Assembly (NCBI GenBank): GCA_900617975.1
Contig: UZAE01014544.1
Location: forward strand, 1-10,294
DNA length: 10,294 nt
Source of the DNA: Rodentolepis nana
Lineage: Eukaryota; Platyhelminthes; Cestoda; Cyclophyllidea; Hymenolepididae
Direction of reading: 5' to 3'
Part shown: piece by piece, positions 8,699 to 10,294 of the stretch
Layout: each line of letters begins with the position of its first letter
Position numbering within the stretch: the first letter of the stretch is position 1
Position numbers and translations under genes: made by a program
Notes under the pieces: model-generated
Databases searched by the model: none
Seen by the model: only the letters and a program-made list of their open reading frames with translations
What the model was told of the DNA's origin: nothing

Positions 8699-9092
8699 GC
8701 CTTTGTGCTTAATTGCTCTTTGGCGTTTATCTATTCCAATGAAAATTACTAGAGCTTGGACCTTATTGAAGCGCTGTGCATTACGTAATGCGTTAACTAC
8801 CTCACCACAACAACAAATGCTACAATGCAAAGCCGAAACTGAGTGATGGCAGATACCGATTTAAGGGAAACAATTTATTTGTTTATTGGTAGTAAAAATG
8901 ACAGTCTGCCATTTGATTAGCGTCAGAAAATACCGTTGTCAGAGGGGTGTGCGATAGACTTGCCTCCATGTGGTGCACCCTGGGCAACGTATACTCATAC
9001 GGCAAAAGAGTCTATAAGCCGCCAGTTGACTTCTCACTTCAAACTACTAAGACCCCATTGAATTTCATATTCGACCACTTCCACAGTACTCA
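8699..9092 (+). repeat. 394-bp exact direct repeat, right copy
   Basis: Identical by eye to 6257-6650. It starts directly after the N and ends inside SINE copy 5 at ACAGTACTCA, where the two SINE copies diverge (TCCTACC against CCTTACC). Confidence 0.93.
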
Positions 9093-9274
9093 CCTTACCT
9101 TTCATCTACCTTTGCGTCTGTCACTTTTACATCTTTGAAACACTCTTCTGCTCCCCCTCCTCCCTCTCGACATTTTTTCGCATTAGTTTTCCTCCTCCCC
9201 TCTGTGAAGCCCGAAGTCAGCTAAAGGGGCGGCTAATGATAGCTATCAAAACGCCTGCCATTTGATATAAATAA
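8943..9274 (+). mobile_element. SINE-like retroposon, copy 5 (332 bp)
   Basis: Starts AGGGGTGTGCGATAGACTTG and ends GCCATTTGATATAAATAA. The target-site duplication is ATACCGTTGTCAG (8930-8942) against ATACTGTTATCAG (9275-9287), 11 of 13 bases, so both ends belong to one insertion event. The 3' half contains extra pyrimidine tracts (CTCCCCCTCCTCCCTC) and GGGGCGGCTAATG before the GATAGCTATC palindrome. The 5' half is shared exactly with copy 3. It lies antisense in intron B-C, about 230 bp from exon B. The 63-codon frame at 8947-9138 is not a gene. Confidence 0.87.
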
Positions 9275-9506
9275 ATACTGTTATCAGGGCTCTTAATCAT
9301 GCATTCTGTTTATACAAGAGTATTGGTCCGAGACAAATCCATAATAGAAGGGACCGTACACACTGATGAATGAAAGTATATCGTTAAAAGGTTTGATCAA
9401 TCGTTTCAGGTCCGAGGCTCACACAGATAAAAGGCTTGGGGTTAGATTGAAACGGCGAAAGATTAAACTTAGCTAAACTACCTAAATAAAATTCAGCGAC
9501 ACTTAC

Positions 9507-9674
9507 ACTCAAGGCGATGCCTTTGATAACATTCATTGACTCAGCAAAAAGTCGATCAACCAAAGCAATAACAGCTTGTTCCTCTGCTGGTGTGGGCGAA
9601 ACAAAACTACCAATGGCACTGAGCACTCGTCGAAGCAGCGATGTGCTATCAGACAGGAGGAGAAGAGCAGGGTC
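9507..9674 (-). CDS. Exon B of unassigned minus-strand gene; paired helices
   Basis: On the minus strand the acceptor ACCTTCGTTGTAG is followed by 168 nt (56 codons, phase 0 at both ends) and the donor TTGAGT|GTAAGT. The peptide begins DPALLLLSDSTSLLRRVLSA, continues IGSFVSPTPAEEQAVIALVD and ends VIKGIALS. Two or three Leu/Val-rich amphipathic helices separated by a SPTPAEEQ turn suggest a helical-repeat scaffold. The frame is open through the acceptor, so the internal GTG at 9624-9626 is not a start. The plus-strand frame at 9517-9741 and the minus frame at 9533-9724 overlap it but lack consistent splice sites. I do not recognise the family. Confidence 0.75.
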
Positions 9675-9836
9675 CTACAACGAAGGTCAACAAGATGAGC
9701 TCTTAAAATGCCCCAGGGGGACACATAGATGGACTACTTAGCCATTAACTGGTTAAAAGAAATAAATCAAACAAGAGAGTGAAGAGGCGAGCAAAACACA
9801 TAAGACGGCATTTAGGTATATTTCAATGATACTTAC
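9675..9836 (-). other. Intron A-B (162 bp) of the minus-strand gene
   Basis: On the minus strand it starts GTAAGTATC (9836 downward) and ends CCTTCGTTGTAG (9675). It is short, free of SINEs, and joins two exons in phase 0. Confidence 0.55.
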
Positions 9837-9881
9837 AATAAGATGGTGAAGGCTATAAAAAGTTGTCATCCAAGAGGAATT
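9837..9881 (-). CDS. Exon A (45 nt) of unassigned minus-strand gene
   Basis: On the minus strand the acceptor ATACTCTTATAG is followed by 45 nt reading NSSWMTTFYSLHHLI, then the strong donor ATT|GTAAGTATC. It is phase 0 at both ends and joins exon B to give SLHHLI-DPALLLL, a smooth continuation of helical, hydrophobic sequence. Its small size makes the call less secure than exons B-E, but both splice signals and the phase agree. The upstream exon would lie at or beyond the right edge of the window. The start codon is not visible. Confidence 0.5.
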
Positions 9882-9982
9882 CTATAAGAGTATATGTATA
9901 TATATGGGTATGCATTGGTGATTAATAGTACTTCCAAACAACTTGATTAGCTTCACCCATAACATGATGGACAGGTTAAAAA

Positions 9983-10018
9983 GGGGGAAGTAGGGAGGGA
10001 TAATGGGGGGGGGTGGGC
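9983..10018 (+). repeat. G-quadruplex motif, plus strand
   Basis: Five G-runs of three or more (GGGGG, GGG, GGG, nine G, GGG) separated by loops of 1-5 nt (AAGTA, A, ATAAT, T) meet the usual G3+N1-7 pattern. It lies on the non-template strand of an intron region. Confidence 0.6.
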
Positions 10019-10250
10019 TCTCAACTGCATGAGATCAGAGCACATTATAAATGTTCTCAGGAAGGGTACAATAATCAGAAGCTTCATTAGAAAGGTGCAT
10101 TTACTCATTGACCTTGAATTTGCAGCTGCATCGCTTGAAAAAAACAGTACAACTAATAGGAGGAGAGCGATTGGGAAAATATGAAGACTCGGAGTGGAGC
10201 ATAGTTTATTTCTGTATAAATAACTGGTGATGTACTTTAACGGCCTCAAC

Positions 10251-10294
10251 TCCTCCCCCCCCCTCTCTCCCCCACCCCCCACCCCCCACCCCCT
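10251..10294 (-). repeat. C-rich tract, G-quadruplex motif on minus strand
   Basis: The plus strand has five C-runs (C10, C5, C6, C6, C5) with loops TCTCT, A, A, A. On the minus (gene-sense) strand this is a strong quadruplex pattern, cut by the window edge. It could also be a CCCCCCA-type minisatellite starting here. Confidence 0.6.

Larger units (their letters stand above)
6167..9506 (-). other. Intron B-C (3,340 bp as assembled) with SINE cluster and duplicated block
   Basis: Bounded on the minus strand by GTAAGTGTC (donor, 9506 downward) and CCTTCAG (acceptor, from 6167). It holds SINE copies 3, 4 and 5, a 394-bp exact duplication, the single N, and G- and C-runs. No exon-like block was recognised. 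The small open frames at 7027-7209, 7294-7479 and 7522-7704 have no coding character. Its length is unreliable because 6651-8697 may be misplaced. Confidence 0.55.
9882..10294 (-). other. Presumed intron upstream of exon A
   Basis: No exon with both splice signals was found. An acceptor-like pyrimidine tract (minus strand, ending TTTTTTTTCAAG near 10137) is followed by open sequence but no good donor. A TA-rich run near 9890-9907 and G- and C-rich tracts fill the rest. The 109-codon minus frame at 9953-10282 crosses low-complexity runs and is not treated as coding. Confidence 0.45.

Noticed and set aside
6505..9138. Two nearly identical plus-strand frames (6505-6696 and 8947-9138) starting MCDRLASMWCTLGNVYSYGK
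   Set aside because: They lie entirely inside SINE copies 3 and 5 and their identity comes from the duplicated block. Other copies break the frame, so they are not genes.
9953..10282. Minus-strand 109-codon frame
   Set aside because: Begins and ends in G/C-run low complexity, has no splice signals in phase with exon A, and the middle is uncharacteristic of protein.
1..10294. Prokaryotic or phage-type systems (operons, CRISPR array, toxin-antitoxin, retron)
   Set aside because: No operon-like gene runs, no regularly spaced short repeats and no suitable open frames. Spliced exons and SINEs indicate an animal genome.

Overview
The window looks like intron-rich, AT-rich animal nuclear DNA. It has no bacterial gene packing, operons or CRISPR arrays. 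No open reading frame exceeds about 125 codons. Believable coding sequence occurs only as short blocks bounded by GT-AG splice sites, and about 16% of the window is one family of short dispersed retroposons. A parasitic flatworm (tapeworm or fluke) would fit the long introns and abundant SINEs, but that is inference and I recognise no diagnostic gene.

Minus strand: five exons of one gene, read from high to low coordinate, at 9837-9881, 9507-9674, 6032-6166, 4318-4657 and 1741-2029. Every junction has an AG acceptor and a GTAAGT, GTGAGT or GTAAGC-type donor. All four joins keep one reading frame (phases 0, 0, 0, then 1/2), giving 325 uninterrupted residues. Neither the start codon nor the stop codon is in the window, so this is the middle of a larger gene. 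The product is mostly leucine-rich helical sequence, followed by an acidic, Ser/Pro-rich and probably disordered stretch. I do not recognise the family. A 25-nt micro-exon at 864-888 is in phase with the last exon but is weakly supported.

Plus strand: five full-length copies (303-332 bp) and one truncated 3' end of a SINE-like element. They begin GGGGTGTGC, carry a pyrimidine-rich 3' half and end CTGCCATTTGAAATAAATAAAT. Four copies have clear 12-14 bp target-site duplications, which proves retroposition. All copies lie antisense to the gene, in its introns or presumed introns.

The strangest part is 6257-9092. A 394-bp block (6257-6650) recurs with no mismatch at 8699-9092. The second copy begins immediately after the window's only N (8698), and both copies stop matching inside the SINE. 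The 5' target-site duplication belongs to the second SINE copy and not to the first. This suggests a misjoined assembly or a SINE-mediated rearrangement, so 6651-8697 may not belong in this locus.

The remaining sequence is intronic or unassigned, with a few simple repeats, C or G runs, G-quadruplex-type motifs and a perfect palindrome. I found no convincing new molecular system. The notable items are the SINE family, the duplicated block and the unassigned gene.
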